From: Herminiimonas sp.
GTDB lineage: Bacteria > Pseudomonadota > Gammaproteobacteria > Burkholderiales > Burkholderiaceae_D
Direction: 5' to 3'
DNA: 64,000 nt
Assembly (NCBI GenBank): GCA_028292265.1
Contig: JAQGMR010000071.1
Location: 124,001 to 188,000, forward strand
Shown: positions 37,187 to 47,074 of the stretch, piece by piece
Layout: each line of letters begins with the position of its first letter
How positions within the stretch are numbered: the first letter of the stretch is position 1
Made by a program: the position numbers and the translations under genes
Notes under the pieces: model-generated
Seen by the model: the letters and a program-made list of their open reading frames with translations, nothing else
What the model was told of the DNA's origin: nothing
The model's database searches: none

Positions 37187-38323
37187 ATGAAACTGGTTGG
37201 TTTGGTTGGTTGGCGCGGCATGGTGGGTTCGGTCCTGCTGCAGCGCATGCAGGAAGAGGGCGATTTCGGCCATTTTGAGCCGGTGTTCTTTTCGACGTCC
37301 AATGCTGGTGGCACTGCACCGCCAATGGCGAAGAATGAGAAGTCGCTAAAGGATGCCAACAACATCGAGGCGCTGCGGAAGTGCGACATCATCCTGACCT
37401 GCCAGGGCGGCGACTACACCAGCGAGATCTACCCCAAGCTTCGCGGCTCCGGCTGGAACGGTTACTGGATCGACGCCGCGTCGACCCTTCGCATGAAGGA
37501 CGATGCCATCATCTGCCTCGATCCGGTCAACCTTGAGGTGATCAAGGCGGCCCTGTCGCGTGGTGTCAAGGATTACATAGGTGGCAACTGCACGGTGTCA
37601 TGCATGTTGATGGGGCTCGGCGGCCTGTTCCGTAACGACTTGATCGAGTGGATGACCTCCATGACCTACCAGGCCGCATCGGGCGGCGGCGCCCAGCACA
37701 TGCGCGAATTGCTGACCCAGTTCGGGTCCATCAATGCGGAGGTCAAGGCGCTTCTCGACGATCCTGCCTCAGCCATTCTGGAAATCGACCGGCGCGTACT
37801 GGCGAAGCAGCATTCTATGAGCGAAAGCGAGACGAAGCAGTTCGGCGTTCCGCTCGGTGGCAACCTGATTCCCTGGATCGACAAGGACCTGGGCAACGGC
37901 GTATCCCGAGAAGAATGGAAGGCCGGCGCCGAGACGAACAAGATACTTGGACGCGGCGAGGCGTTCGGCGTCGATGCTCGACCCGCTATCGCGGTCGATG
38001 GCCTTTGCGTGCGGATCGGCGCCATGCGTTGCCATTCGCAGGCACTGACCATCAAGCTGAAGAAAGATGTGCCGCTGGATGAAATCAACGACATGATCGC
38101 CAGCAGTAATGAGTGGGTGAAGGTCGTGCCGAATACGCGCGAGGCCTCGATGAAAGAGTTGACCCCGGCCACGGTGACGGGCAGCCTGCAGATCCCGGTC
38201 GGTCGCCTGCGAAAGATGCAGATGGGTGGCGAGTACCTTTCGGCGTTCACCGTCGGGGACCAGTTGCTTTGGGGCGCTGCCGAGCCGCTTCGCCGCATGT
38301 TGCGTATCGTGCTGGAGGGCTAA
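37187..38323 (+). CDS. asd: Aspartate-semialdehyde dehydrogenase
   Basis: This 378-residue enzyme reduces aspartyl phosphate to aspartate semialdehyde with NADPH, the branch point to Lys, Thr, Met and diaminopimelate. The N-terminal fingerprint is [16 protein letters not shown], the catalytic Cys135 is in GGNCTVSCM, and [16 protein letters not shown] holds substrate residues near 285. The start follows GGGAAAG. The length is normal for the gram-negative type. Confidence 0.98.
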   Translation: MKLVGLVGWRGMVGSVLLQRMQEEGDFGHFEPVFFSTSNAGGTAPPMAKNEKSLKDANNIEALRKCDIILTCQGGDYTSEIYPKLRGSGWNGYWIDAASTLRMKDDAIICLDPVNLEVIKAALSRGVKDYIGGNCTVSCMLMGLGGLFRNDLIEWMTSMTYQAASGGGAQHMRELLTQFGSINAEVKALLDDPASAILEIDRRVLAKQHSMSESETKQFGVPLGGNLIPWIDKDLGNGVSREEWKAGAETNKILGRGEAFGVDARPAIAVDGLCVRIGAMRCHSQALTIKLKKDVPLDEINDMIASSNEWVKVVPNTREASMKELTPATVTGSLQIPVGRLRKMQMGGEYLSAFTVGDQLLWGAAEPLRRMLRIVLEG

Positions 38324-38604
38324 ACGACTTCGCTGAGTGCGCGGTAGTGTTGCTTACAGGCAACGTCGGTGTCGGCTTGTTTTCGGTGCGGCGTCAAGCA
38401 CCGCTGTTCAACGTCGCGCCTCGAATACTGTACTTGCGCCGGTGTCTTATTGTTAGTCCTGCCGCCACCCGGACACGGGCGGCGAAGGTCGTTTGCGCTT
38501 GCGGCCCCATGTCCGCGATGATATGGTGAAACTTGCCGAAGTTTCCCACTAGACAGACTGCATTGACAGCGCTTCCCACGCCAGGACGCTAACGGATCCC
38601 ACAC

Positions 38605-41600
38605 ATGCCCGACAAAACTATTAAACGGATTCTCCCTGCAGCCTCTTCTTTCGGAAGGAAGTCGCTTTGCGCCGCTGCCATTGCGGCGGTTTTTCTGTCC
38701 GGAGCCCATGCGGCCGGACTGGGAAAACTGACCGTCTTCTCGGCACTCGGCCAACCGCTACAAGCCGAGATTGAACTGACAACCGCTTCAGCAAGTGAAC
38801 TGGCTGCGCTGAAAGTCAAGCTTGCTTCCGCCGATGCCTTTCGACAGGCGAACATAGAGTTCAATCCGGCGCTCATCAGTCTACGTTTTGCAACGGAACA
38901 GCGCGGAGGACGGCAGATCATCCGGGTCACTTCCAGCCAGCCCATCAACGAACCGTTCGTTGATCTTCTATTGGAGATTGCAAGCCCGGACAGCCGCCTG
39001 GTGCGGGAATACACCTTTCTTCTCGATCCGGCCGACCTGAAGAAAAATCAGCCTGCGCAAATGGCGGCGACACAAGGCGTCGTGCCCCAAACGGCCGCCC
39101 CCAACGCAGTGGTGCCGCAACCGGCCGCCTCGAATGCAGCAGCGCCGGAAAGGCGTAGCGCGGCACCAGTGGCGGAACGCGGCGGACGTAGCGCGGCTGG
39201 ATCCGTTGCTGCGCCAGAGCCACAAGCCGCAGCCCCGCGTCGTTCGCGTCGGGCAGCAGGAGGCGCTCCGGCAAGCGCCGGCAGCGAGTCCACCGTGCAG
39301 GTAAAACCGGGCGACACGCTTGCGCGCATTGCAGGCGAAGTTCGGCAGCAGGGCGTTTCGCTGGACCAAATGCTGGTGGCATTGCAGCGCGCGAACCCGG
39401 ACGCATTCGTCGGCGAAAACATGAACCGCCTGCGCGCCGGTCAAATTTTGAACGTGCCTGGGGCCGAAGCTGCTCGCGCCTTGCCGCCCTCCGAAGCGCA
39501 TGACGTTGTGGTGGCCCAGGCTTCCAACTTCAATGAATATCGCAGCAAGCTGGCTGGCCAGGTCGCCGCAGGAAGCGCGAAGCCTGCCGACCTCGGGCGC
39601 CAGAGCGCTGCCGGGAAGATTACGGCCAGGGTTGAGGAACAACCGACCGCGGCTAACGAGTCGAAGGACAAGCTGAAACTGTCGCGGGCCGGCGTAGCCG
39701 GGACCGGCGCTGAAAAAGCTGGTGGCGGAGGGAGCGAGGACAAGATCGCGGGTGACAAGGCCTTGGCCGAAGCGAATTCCCGCGTCAGGGAGCTTGAAAA
39801 GAACGTCAACGACCTCCAGAAACTTCTCGAACTGAAGAACAAGGACCTGGCGGACAAGCAAAAAGATGCGCTGGCCGCGGGAACGACCGCGGGGGCTGCA
39901 GCCGGAAGCGTGGCTGCGGGCGCTGCTGCGCGGCCGCCGATGAGCCCCGGCGCACCACCCGCCGCAACGCCATCCGGCGCGTCTCCCGGCGCTCCTTCCG
40001 GAGCGGCAATCGCTGGTCCAGAAGCACCGAAAGTTGCTGCGACGCAGGCGACCCCAAATGCAAGCGCTGGCGTAAGCCCAGCCCCGGCGACTTCCAGCAC
40101 CCAGCCTGTCGGCGATGCGTCTGCAACCGGCGCCGCGACTGCCGCCGCAAAGCCAGTGGTGCCCGCAGCCAGAGCACCGGTTATCGTGCCGCGCCCAGTG
40201 GCAACACCGAGCTTCATGGACGACCTGCTGGGCAATCCGCTGCTGCTGTCCGCATCGGCAGTCCTGCTGCTCCTGTTAGGCGCGCTGGGCGTTCGCAGTG
40301 CTCGTCGCCGCAAGGCTGTGGAGGCTTACCCGGAAACCAGCCTGCTGGCAGATTCAGCGCTCAAGACCAATTCCCTGTTTGGCTCGACCGGCGGTCAGAG
40401 CGTGGACACGAACAACAGTGTGTTCAACTCCGGATTTGCGCCATCGGCCAGCCAGCTTGATACCAATGAAGTTGATCCGGTTGCTGAAGCCGATGTCTAC
40501 ATTGCCTACGGTCGCGACGCACAGGCCGAGGAAATTCTTAAAGAGGCGCTGCGCACCCAGGCTGAACGCCCGGGAGTCCGCGGCAAGCTGCTTGAAATTT
40601 ATGCCAATCGCAAAGACCTGCGTTCCTTCGAAACGGTTGCAAGCGAACTGTACAGTTTGAGCAAAGGCGAGAGCGACGAATGGCGCCAGGCCGCCGTCCT
40701 CGGCCATTCGCTTGATCCGAAGAATCCCTTGTATGCCGGCGGAAAATCGGGTGCCGGCGCGGGCAAGATTGCACCGAACCCCGGCGCAAGCCAGTCGCTG
40801 GATGACCTTGACCTCGACGCGCTGCTCAATACGACGCAGACGGTAAATGAGCAACCGACCCTGGTTCCAGATGAGTCGCACCTGCGGTCGGATGGCGCTC
40901 AATCAACCCTTGCACAGGAAGACAGGGACGCTTTGCCTACCCTGACTACGCTGGCTGCCAGCCGTGCCGATGTCACGTCGCGTGGGGAAACAATGCTACC
41001 TGCCGGTTCTGGCGCAGAACCGCAACCGGGAATTGCGGCGGCCTATTCGGCGGACAATACAGCGTCGAAGCTCGCCGCACGCTTGCAGGATGCGGAGCCG
41101 GTAGCGCCGCTCGATTTCGACTTCGACCTTGAAGCGCCGGCACGCAACAGCGAGGCAGTCAAGGCGGCCCGCGCCAGTGAGGAATTGCCGCAACTTGATG
41201 CGCATTCACTTGGAATGGACTTCGAGTCGTTCCTGGCACCGCCTCCCAAGCCAACCGCAGAAGTTGATCCAGTTCGATCGCTGAACCCGGCCTACGGTGT
41301 GTCCATGCCTGAAGCACCGGCGCCAGCGACGTTGAGGCCGGTTAACACGGTTCACGGTATCGAAGCGACTCATGCACTGCCGCCTGATTTCGATCTTTCT
41401 GACATATCACTCGACCTTGATCCGATTCCGGAGCCTGAACTGGACGGCGCCGGCGCCGGCGCAGGGTCCGGGCCAGCTCACCACGAGGGTTCAGCGAACG
41501 CGGCGGAATTTGCCACCAAGCTTGACCTCGCTCTGGCTTACGAGGAGATCGGCGACAAGGAAGGCGCGCGGGAGCTTCTGAATGAAGTCGCCAAAGGGGG

Positions 41601-41652
41601 CCACCCGGAATTGTCGGAGAAGGCGCGCGGACTGCTGCAAAAATTGGCCTAG
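38605..41652 (+). CDS. fimV: FimV-like inner-membrane polarity protein with LysM domain
   Basis: This 1015-residue protein has a signal sequence (residues 15-36), the FimV N-terminal domain (GLGKLTVFSALGQPLQAEIEL), and a peptidoglycan-binding LysM domain (VQVKPGDTLARIAGEV, near residues 230-285). A coiled-coil stretch runs near 390-420, followed by an Ala/Pro-rich linker, one transmembrane span near 543-563 (LLLSASAVLLLLLGALGV), a long acidic cytoplasmic region and the C-terminal FimV motif (FATKLDLALAYEEIGDKEGARELL). FimV homologues organise cell poles and type IV pili and raise cAMP in Pseudomonas. The MSHA locus in this window is a plausible client (inference). It sits between asd and truA, as usual in betaproteobacteria. 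Confidence 0.93.
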   Translation: MPDKTIKRILPAASSFGRKSLCAAAIAAVFLSGAHAAGLGKLTVFSALGQPLQAEIELTTASASELAALKVKLASADAFRQANIEFNPALISLRFATEQRGGRQIIRVTSSQPINEPFVDLLLEIASPDSRLVREYTFLLDPADLKKNQPAQMAATQGVVPQTAAPNAVVPQPAASNAAAPERRSAAPVAERGGRSAAGSVAAPEPQAAAPRRSRRAAGGAPASAGSESTVQVKPGDTLARIAGEVRQQGVSLDQMLVALQRANPDAFVGENMNRLRAGQILNVPGAEAARALPPSEAHDVVVAQASNFNEYRSKLAGQVAAGSAKPADLGRQSAAGKITARVEEQPTAANESKDKLKLSRAGVAGTGAEKAGGGGSEDKIAGDKALAEANSRVRELEKNVNDLQKLLELKNKDLADKQKDALAAGTTAGAAAGSVAAGAAARPPMSPGAPPAATPSGASPGAPSGAAIAGPEAPKVAATQATPNASAGVSPAPATSSTQPVGDASATGAATAAAKPVVPAARAPVIVPRPVATPSFMDDLLGNPLLLSASAVLLLLLGALGVRSARRRKAVEAYPETSLLADSALKTNSLFGSTGGQSVDTNNSVFNSGFAPSASQLDTNEVDPVAEADVYIAYGRDAQAEEILKEALRTQAERPGVRGKLLEIYANRKDLRSFETVASELYSLSKGESDEWRQAAVLGHSLDPKNPLYAGGKSGAGAGKIAPNPGASQSLDDLDLDALLNTTQTVNEQPTLVPDESHLRSDGAQSTLAQEDRDALPTLTTLAASRADVTSRGETMLPAGSGAEPQPGIAAAYSADNTASKLAARLQDAEPVAPLDFDFDLEAPARNSEAVKAARASEELPQLDAHSLGMDFESFLAPPPKPTAEVDPVRSLNPAYGVSMPEAPAPATLRPVNTVHGIEATHALPPDFDLSDISLDLDPIPEPELDGAGAGAGSGPAHHEGSANAAEFATKLDLALAYEEIGDKEGARELLNEVAKGGHPELSEKARGLLQKLA

Positions 41653-41767
41653 CAGCGCGGGCTGGTAACGGGAAAGGTGCAGCAGGCGCCGCCCGGAGTG
41701 CGCCAGCCCTGGTCTGCACCGACGAGCCCGCATTCCGGTTTGGTTGAAATCATCTGGCAGGCAAGAA

Positions 41768-42619
41768 TTGAAACGCATTGCGCTTGGCATCCAATACGAC
41801 GGCGCGCCATGGCAAGGCTGGCAGACGCAGTTGAACCGCAATACCGTCCAGGACCGTCTGGAGGCGGCGTTGCGCCGCTTCACGACCGAGGAAATCAGCA
41901 CGGTATGCGCCGGGCGCACAGACTCCGGAGTCCATGCCCTGGAGCAGGTCGTCCACTTTGACACCCAAGCCGTGCGCGATAAATTCTCGTGGGTTCGCGG
42001 GGTCAACAGCTTCCTCCCACCCTCGATTGCGGTGCGCTGGGCATGCGACGTCGCCGGCGGCGCCACCGGCTTTCATGCCCGATTCAGCGCTACGGCAAGA
42101 ACCTATCAATATCTTCTCTACAATCATCCGGTCCGTTCCCCCTTGCTCGCAGGGCGCGCCGGCTGGGCGTTCCACCCGCTTGATATCGACACCATGCAGT
42201 TGGCCGCAACGGCGCTCCTGGGGCAACACGATTTTTCCGCGTTTCGTTCCGTCGAATGCCAGGCGCGCACGCCAGTGCGGACCATGCATGCTCTGCAGGT
42301 GCAACGCCAGGGCAACATGGTGGTATTTACAGTTAAGGCAAACGCCTTCCTGCACCACATGGTGCGTAACATCATTGGCTCGCTGGTCTTCATCGGCAAG
42401 GGACGCAAGCCGCCCGAATGGCTAGCCGAAGTGCTCAAGGGCGCGGACCGCAGCATGGCAGCACCAACCTTTATGCCGGACGGCCTCTACCTCACCAAAA
42501 TCGACTACGATGACGCGTGGCGCCTGCCGCAGCAGCAGTCCGCGGTTCAGCAGTCCGCGGTTCAGCAGCCCTCGCTTCAGCAGCCCTACTTCGTGCCGCC
42601 TTTCGGGGCGGAACTTTAA
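41768..42619 (+). CDS. truA: tRNA pseudouridine synthase A
   Basis: This 283-residue enzyme forms pseudouridine at positions 38-40 of tRNA. The catalytic Asp52 is in [40 protein letters not shown] is the C-terminal family block. The start is taken as TTG at 41768 ([12 protein letters not shown]), which matches family N-termini; an earlier TTG at 41744 is possible. The last 20 or so residues carry an unusual [10 protein letters not shown] repeat from a 15-bp tandem repeat. Confidence 0.94.
   Translation: MKRIALGIQYDGAPWQGWQTQLNRNTVQDRLEAALRRFTTEEISTVCAGRTDSGVHALEQVVHFDTQAVRDKFSWVRGVNSFLPPSIAVRWACDVAGGATGFHARFSATARTYQYLLYNHPVRSPLLAGRAGWAFHPLDIDTMQLAATALLGQHDFSAFRSVECQARTPVRTMHALQVQRQGNMVVFTVKANAFLHHMVRNIIGSLVFIGKGRKPPEWLAEVLKGADRSMAAPTFMPDGLYLTKIDYDDAWRLPQQQSAVQQSAVQQPSLQQPYFVPPFGAEL
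42533..42586 (+). repeat. 15-bp tandem repeat in the 3' end of truA
   Basis: CAGCAGTCCGCGGTT occurs twice exactly (42533-42547 and 42548-42562), then as a diverged copy (42563-42577) and a partial one (42578-42586). It adds [18 protein letters not shown] to the TruA C-terminus beyond the conserved enzyme core. Confidence 0.85.
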
Positions 42620-42638
42620 TTATTGCCCGGTTTTCCCC

Positions 42639-43304
42639 ATGAATTGCCGTACCCGAATCAAGCTCTGTGGCCTGTCGCGCCCCGAGGAAGTGGAAGCCGC
42701 TGTGGAACTCGGCGCCGATGCGATCGGACTTGTGTTCTACCCGGCCAGCCCCCGGTATATCGCGCCAGGCGATGCGGCGACGCTGATGCGTGGCGTGCCA
42801 GCCTTCGTCACGGCGGTGGGATTATTCGTCAACGCCGACATGCAATCGGTCCAGCGGGTGCTGAACGATGCGCCCATTGGCATGCTCCAGTTCCATGGCG
42901 ACGAAACGATGGAGCAATGCAGTGCAATCGCGGCCGCGGTCCGGCGGCCTTTCCTCCGGGCGGTACGGGTACGCTCGACCATGACGCCCGACGATTTGCT
43001 AAAATACGAGGCTCAGTATCGGGCGTCCAGTCCGTTTTTTGCTGGTCTGTTGCTCGACGCCTTTGTCGATGGCTACGGCGGCGGTGGAAAGGTTTTCGAT
43101 TGGTCTCTTATTCCAGAAAAGCTCGCGCCTCGGGTCGTTTTAAGTGGTGGCTTGAGCGTACAAAACGTCACTGAAGCGGTGCTTTCCGTGCAGCCTCTCG
43201 CTGTCGATGTCAGCAGCGGCATCGAAGGCGCCAAAGGCGTGAAGGATCTGGCACTTATGCGCGAGTTTGTCCGCGCGGTGCTGGCAGCCGACACGCAACG
43301 TTAA
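42639..43304 (+). CDS. trpF: Phosphoribosylanthranilate isomerase
   Basis: This 221-residue TIM-barrel enzyme starts [40 protein letters not shown] contains the catalytic cysteine. [15 protein letters not shown] is the phosphate-binding end. It catalyses the third step of tryptophan synthesis. The start at 42639 matches the family; the longer frame overlaps truA. It is 25 bp upstream of trpB. Confidence 0.97.
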   Translation: MNCRTRIKLCGLSRPEEVEAAVELGADAIGLVFYPASPRYIAPGDAATLMRGVPAFVTAVGLFVNADMQSVQRVLNDAPIGMLQFHGDETMEQCSAIAAAVRRPFLRAVRVRSTMTPDDLLKYEAQYRASSPFFAGLLLDAFVDGYGGGGKVFDWSLIPEKLAPRVVLSGGLSVQNVTEAVLSVQPLAVDVSSGIEGAKGVKDLALMREFVRAVLAADTQR

Positions 43305-43329
43305 TCCCCAATTCGAATCGACCAAAGCC

Positions 43330-44598
43330 ATGAAAGAACTCGACCCCGCTGGAAATTTCGCGGCACGTCAGCCGCTTGCCGGCACAGCGTTGCGCCAGAC
43401 CGCTCCCTACACACTGCCAGATGCGCGCGGCCATTTCGGCCAGTACGGCGGTAGCTTTGTTTCTGAAACCCTGACGCAGGCGCTCACAGAACTCAAGGAC
43501 GCCTACGCCCGCTACCAGCACGATCCAGAATTCCTGCAGGAGTTTGAATGGGAACTCAAGCACTTCGTGGGACGGCCGAGCCCTGTCTACCACGCGCGGC
43601 GCTGGTCTGAAATGATGGGCGGGGCGCAAATCTTCTTCAAGCGGGAAGACCTGAATCACACCGGCGCGCACAAGATCAACAACGTGATCGGGCAGGCGCT
43701 TCTCGCCAAGCGCATGGGCAAGCCGCGCGTCATCGCGGAAACCGGGGCCGGCCAGCACGGCGTCGCCACGGCCACCATTTGCGCCCGCTTCGGCCTGGAA
43801 TGCGTGGTGTACATGGGCAGCGAAGATACCCGTCGCCAGGTGCAAAATCTGTATCGCATGGAACTGCTTGGCGCCAAGGTAGTGCCCGTGGAATCAGGGT
43901 CGAAGACCTTGAAGGATGCGCTCAACGAAGCGATGCGTGACTGGGTCACCAATGTGGAAAATACCTTCTACATCATCGGCACTGTGGCGGGACCGCATCC
44001 TTACCCAATGATGGTGCGCGATTTCCAGTCCGTGATCGGTAATGAGTGTCTGGTGCAAATGCCTGAACTGACCGGACGCCAGCCCGACTATGTGCTGGCC
44101 TGCATCGGCGGCGGCTCCAACGCAATGGGCATCTTCTATCCCTACATTGACTACAGCGACGTGCAACTGATCGGCGTCGAGGCAGCCGGAGAGGGCATCG
44201 AAACCGGCCACCATGCGGCAGCGCTGTTGGCCGGATCGCCCGGCGTGTTACACGGCAACCGGACCTACCTTCTGCAAGACCAGAACGGACAGGTGATAGA
44301 GACGCACTCGGTCTCTGCGGGCCTTGATTACCCCGGTGTCGGTCCCGAGCATGCGTGGCTGAAGGACTCGGGCCGCGCATCGTATGTGTCCATCACGGAT
44401 GACGAAGCGATTGAGGCGTTCCATGTCTGTTGCCGGACCGAGGGCATCATCCCGGCGCTGGAGTCGAGCCATGCGCTGGCCTACGCCGCGAAGCTTGCTG
44501 CCACGCTGCCAAAAGACAAATCGATCCTGGTCAATCTGTCAGGCCGCGGCGACAAGGACATGCACACCGTTGCCGAGCGCGGCAAAAAAGCCCTGTAG
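43330..44598 (+). CDS. trpB: Tryptophan synthase beta chain
   Basis: This 422-residue PLP enzyme condenses indole with serine. The PLP lysine is Lys115 in [22 protein letters not shown] and the phosphate loop [10 protein letters not shown] are intact. An unusually long gap of 296 bp separates it from trpA, its partner subunit, and no gene lies in that gap. Confidence 0.98.
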   Translation: MKELDPAGNFAARQPLAGTALRQTAPYTLPDARGHFGQYGGSFVSETLTQALTELKDAYARYQHDPEFLQEFEWELKHFVGRPSPVYHARRWSEMMGGAQIFFKREDLNHTGAHKINNVIGQALLAKRMGKPRVIAETGAGQHGVATATICARFGLECVVYMGSEDTRRQVQNLYRMELLGAKVVPVESGSKTLKDALNEAMRDWVTNVENTFYIIGTVAGPHPYPMMVRDFQSVIGNECLVQMPELTGRQPDYVLACIGGGSNAMGIFYPYIDYSDVQLIGVEAAGEGIETGHHAAALLAGSPGVLHGNRTYLLQDQNGQVIETHSVSAGLDYPGVGPEHAWLKDSGRASYVSITDDEAIEAFHVCCRTEGIIPALESSHALAYAAKLAATLPKDKSILVNLSGRGDKDMHTVAERGKKAL

Positions 44599-44894
44599 TG
44601 CGCCGCAGCTTACGACGGCGAGCCGTCAGCACGGTGGCGGTGGTGGTTCCGCGCTGTATCGCACCTGATCATCGTAGCGCCGCCTTGGCGAGCAAGTGCG
44701 CCGGTACCGTCGAGGCGCCTCGATGCATCGTAGCGCTGCAATCGATGGCAGCGCCTCGGCGGGTCGAAGCGCTCCGGCTGCAGCGACCCCGCAGCAAGTC
44801 GCCAGCAGCGGGACTGCCTTATCCCTTAGCGCACATAGCCCCATAGCCCACAGGCCCATAGCTCACGTAGCCCACAATAATCAGGCGATCGACC
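44599..44894. other. Repeat-rich gap between trpB and trpA
   Basis: This 296-bp region separates genes that are usually almost contiguous. It contains ATCGTAGCGC at two places (near 44666 and 44726), a 12-bp palindrome CGAGGCGCCTCG at 44711-44722, and a cluster of CATAGCCC / TAGCCCA copies near 44828-44876 just before trpA. No open frame here looks like a gene. Confidence 0.6.
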
Positions 44895-45713
44895 ATGTCA
44901 CGAATCCAAACTACCTTCGAAGCCCTTCGCGCCCGCGGCAGGAAGGGACTCATTTCCTTCATTACCGCCGGTGACCCGGATCCCGGCATAACCGTCGAGC
45001 TGATGCACGCGCTGGTTGAAGGTGGCGTCGACATACTCGAACTCGGTGTGCCCTTTTCCGACCCAATGGCAGAGGGCCCGGTTATTCAACGTGCCTGCGA
45101 GCGCGCCCTCAAGTTTGGGGTGAGCATTCATGACGTGCTTGATTACGTGCGGACCTTCCGCAAGACCAACCAGGAAACGCCGGTCGTCTTGATGGGTTAC
45201 GCCAATCCGATCGAACGGATGGGACAAAAGGCGTTCGTGCAGGCGGCGAAGGAAGCAGGGGTCGACGGCACCATCGTGGTGGACTATCCGCCGGAAGAAT
45301 GCGAAGAGTTCTCCAGGTTGATGCGCGAAGCGGACCTCGACCCCATATTCCTTCTGGCACCGACCTCTACCGAAGAGCGCGTCGTGCAAGTGGCCAAATT
45401 CGGCAGCGGTTTCACCTATTACGTTTCCCTCAAGGGCGTGACTGGCGCTGGAAACATTGATACCGCCGACGTCGCGCAGCGCATTGCCGCCATCCGCCGG
45501 CACGTAAAATTGCCGATCGGTGTCGGCTTCGGCATCCGCGATGCCGCCACGGCAAGAGCAGTCTCGGAAGTGGCTGATGCCGTGGTGATCGGGAGCCGAA
45601 TCGTTCAGGAGCTTGAGAATACGCCTCGGGAGCACGCTGCCGCGGCGGTCCGCGACTTTGTGCGTGGCATCCGCAACGCGCTCGACCAGGACCTCAAGGC
45701 CCAGGGGGCATGA
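44895..45713 (+). CDS. trpA: Tryptophan synthase alpha chain
   Basis: This 272-residue TIM-barrel subunit splits indole-3-glycerol phosphate to indole. The catalytic Glu49 is present in [11 protein letters not shown]. The second catalytic residue, Asp60 in the E. coli enzyme, is Glu in this protein (DPMAEGP). The phosphate-binding loop [15 protein letters not shown] and the nearby residues are normal. The ATG at 44895 fits the family. Confidence 0.97.
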   Translation: MSRIQTTFEALRARGRKGLISFITAGDPDPGITVELMHALVEGGVDILELGVPFSDPMAEGPVIQRACERALKFGVSIHDVLDYVRTFRKTNQETPVVLMGYANPIERMGQKAFVQAAKEAGVDGTIVVDYPPEECEEFSRLMREADLDPIFLLAPTSTEERVVQVAKFGSGFTYYVSLKGVTGAGNIDTADVAQRIAAIRRHVKLPIGVGFGIRDAATARAVSEVADAVVIGSRIVQELENTPREHAAAAVRDFVRGIRNALDQDLKAQGA

Positions 45714-46015
45714 TTCAGCGCGGAAGAACATCTGCGGCTGCAATGCTCGCACCCGCTATCGCGCAACGCCTGTCCAGGCGCCGGTCCCGGCAACAAGTCC
45801 GAGGTATGATTGCCCAACATTCCCATTCCACCGGGTTGGTTCACGGTAACTGCAGAGGTACAATACCGCGCAATGCGCGCCGCATTACCGGTTGCGCTCT
45901 GCAGGCTGCGATACCAGCTTAATAACCAGCCGCACAACCGGCCGCATCAACCACTTGCATCAACCACTTTCATCACCGGCACCATAGCGGATCGACATTC
46001 CGAAACGAGGACTTC
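45714..46015. other. Gap between trpA and accD
   Basis: This 302-bp region has no gene seen. It ends with repetitive AACCAGCCGCA-like sequence and an exact 13-bp tandem duplication, GCATCAACCACTT, at 45944-45956 and 45957-45969, about 47 bp before the accD start. Confidence 0.6.
45944..45969 (+). repeat. 13-bp tandem duplication upstream of accD
   Basis: GCATCAACCACTT is present twice back to back. It lies in the accD leader, where it may come from slippage. Confidence 0.8.
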
Positions 46016-46888
46016 ATGAGCTGGCTAGAAAAACTGCTGCCGCCGCGCATTCAACGATCTGATTCAGCCAATCGCAAGTCAGTGCCCGAGGGCCTTTGGG
46101 TCAAGTGCCCTTCCTGCGAAGCAGTGCTTTATCGGACCGACCTCGAGTCCAACCAGCACGTCTGTCCAAAGTGCACCCACCATATGCGCATCCGCGCGAG
46201 AGACCGCCTCGACGCCTTGCTCGATGCTGAGGGTCGCTACGATATCGGCCAGGAGACCCTGCCAGTCGACTCGCTCAAGTTCAAGGACAGCAAGAAATAC
46301 CCGGACCGCCTCAAGGCCGCGATGGAGGCGACTGGCGAAACCGATGCCCTGATCGTCATGGGCGGCGCGATCATGTCCTTGCCTGTGGTGGTCGCCTGCT
46401 TCGAGTTCGAATTCATGGGCGGCTCAATGGGGTCGGTCGTAGGCGAACGCTTCGTCCGTGGCGCACAAATCGCACTGGAACAGAAGGTGCCGTTTATCTG
46501 CATCACGGCAACTGGTGGGGCACGGATGCAGGAGGGATTGCTGTCCCTGATGCAGATGGCCAAAACCACGGCAATGCTGACCCGGCTTTCGGAGCGCAAG
46601 CTGCCTTTCATTACCCTTTTGACCGATCCAACAATGGGTGGCGTTTCGGCTTCGTTCGCGTTTATGGGTGACGTGGTTATTGCCGAACCAAAGGCCTTGA
46701 TCGGCTTCGCCGGGCCGCGCGTTATTGAAAATACGGTCCGCGAAAAGCTGCCTGAAGGATTTCAGCGCGCTGAATTCTTGCTGCAGAAAGGAGCGGTGGA
46801 CATGATTGTTGACCGCCGCAAGCTGCGCGAAGAGATAGCGAGGCTCCTCGCGTTGTTGCAGAACCAGGCCGCAGACGTTCTGGCATAG
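46016..46888 (+). CDS. accD: Acetyl-CoA carboxylase carboxyltransferase subunit beta
   Basis: This 290-residue subunit has the N-terminal zinc ribbon (Cys31, Cys34, Cys50, Cys53 in CPSC...HVCPKC) and the crotonase-fold carboxyltransferase core ([54 protein letters not shown]). With AccA it transfers CO2 from carboxybiotin to acetyl-CoA for malonyl-CoA synthesis. The start is ATG at 46016. A terminator follows before folC. Confidence 0.98.
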   Translation: MSWLEKLLPPRIQRSDSANRKSVPEGLWVKCPSCEAVLYRTDLESNQHVCPKCTHHMRIRARDRLDALLDAEGRYDIGQETLPVDSLKFKDSKKYPDRLKAAMEATGETDALIVMGGAIMSLPVVVACFEFEFMGGSMGSVVGERFVRGAQIALEQKVPFICITATGGARMQEGLLSLMQMAKTTAMLTRLSERKLPFITLLTDPTMGGVSASFAFMGDVVIAEPKALIGFAGPRVIENTVREKLPEGFQRAEFLLQKGAVDMIVDRRKLREEIARLLALLQNQAADVLA

Positions 46889-47010
46889 CGGACGTCGAGC
46901 CCGCTTGTAGAGGGGCACCGCGGCAAAGCGGCCAGAACTGGCGAAGCCCGAAATCCGGCACACCTGAAGGCCCGTCGCGTTAGAAGAATCAGCAAAGCCG
47001 GCAAAACCAC

Positions 47011-47047
47011 AAAGCCCGATCCGCACCCGCCGTCGGGCTTTTATTTT
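47011..47047 (+). terminator. Rho-independent terminator after accD
   Basis: AAAGCCCGA and TCGGGCTTTT form a stem with a 13-nt loop, followed by ATTTTT. It lies 28 bp before the folC start, so folC either has its own promoter or depends on read-through. Confidence 0.85.
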
Positions 47048-47074
47048 TCACATCATCATCTTCTGTCTAAAGCA

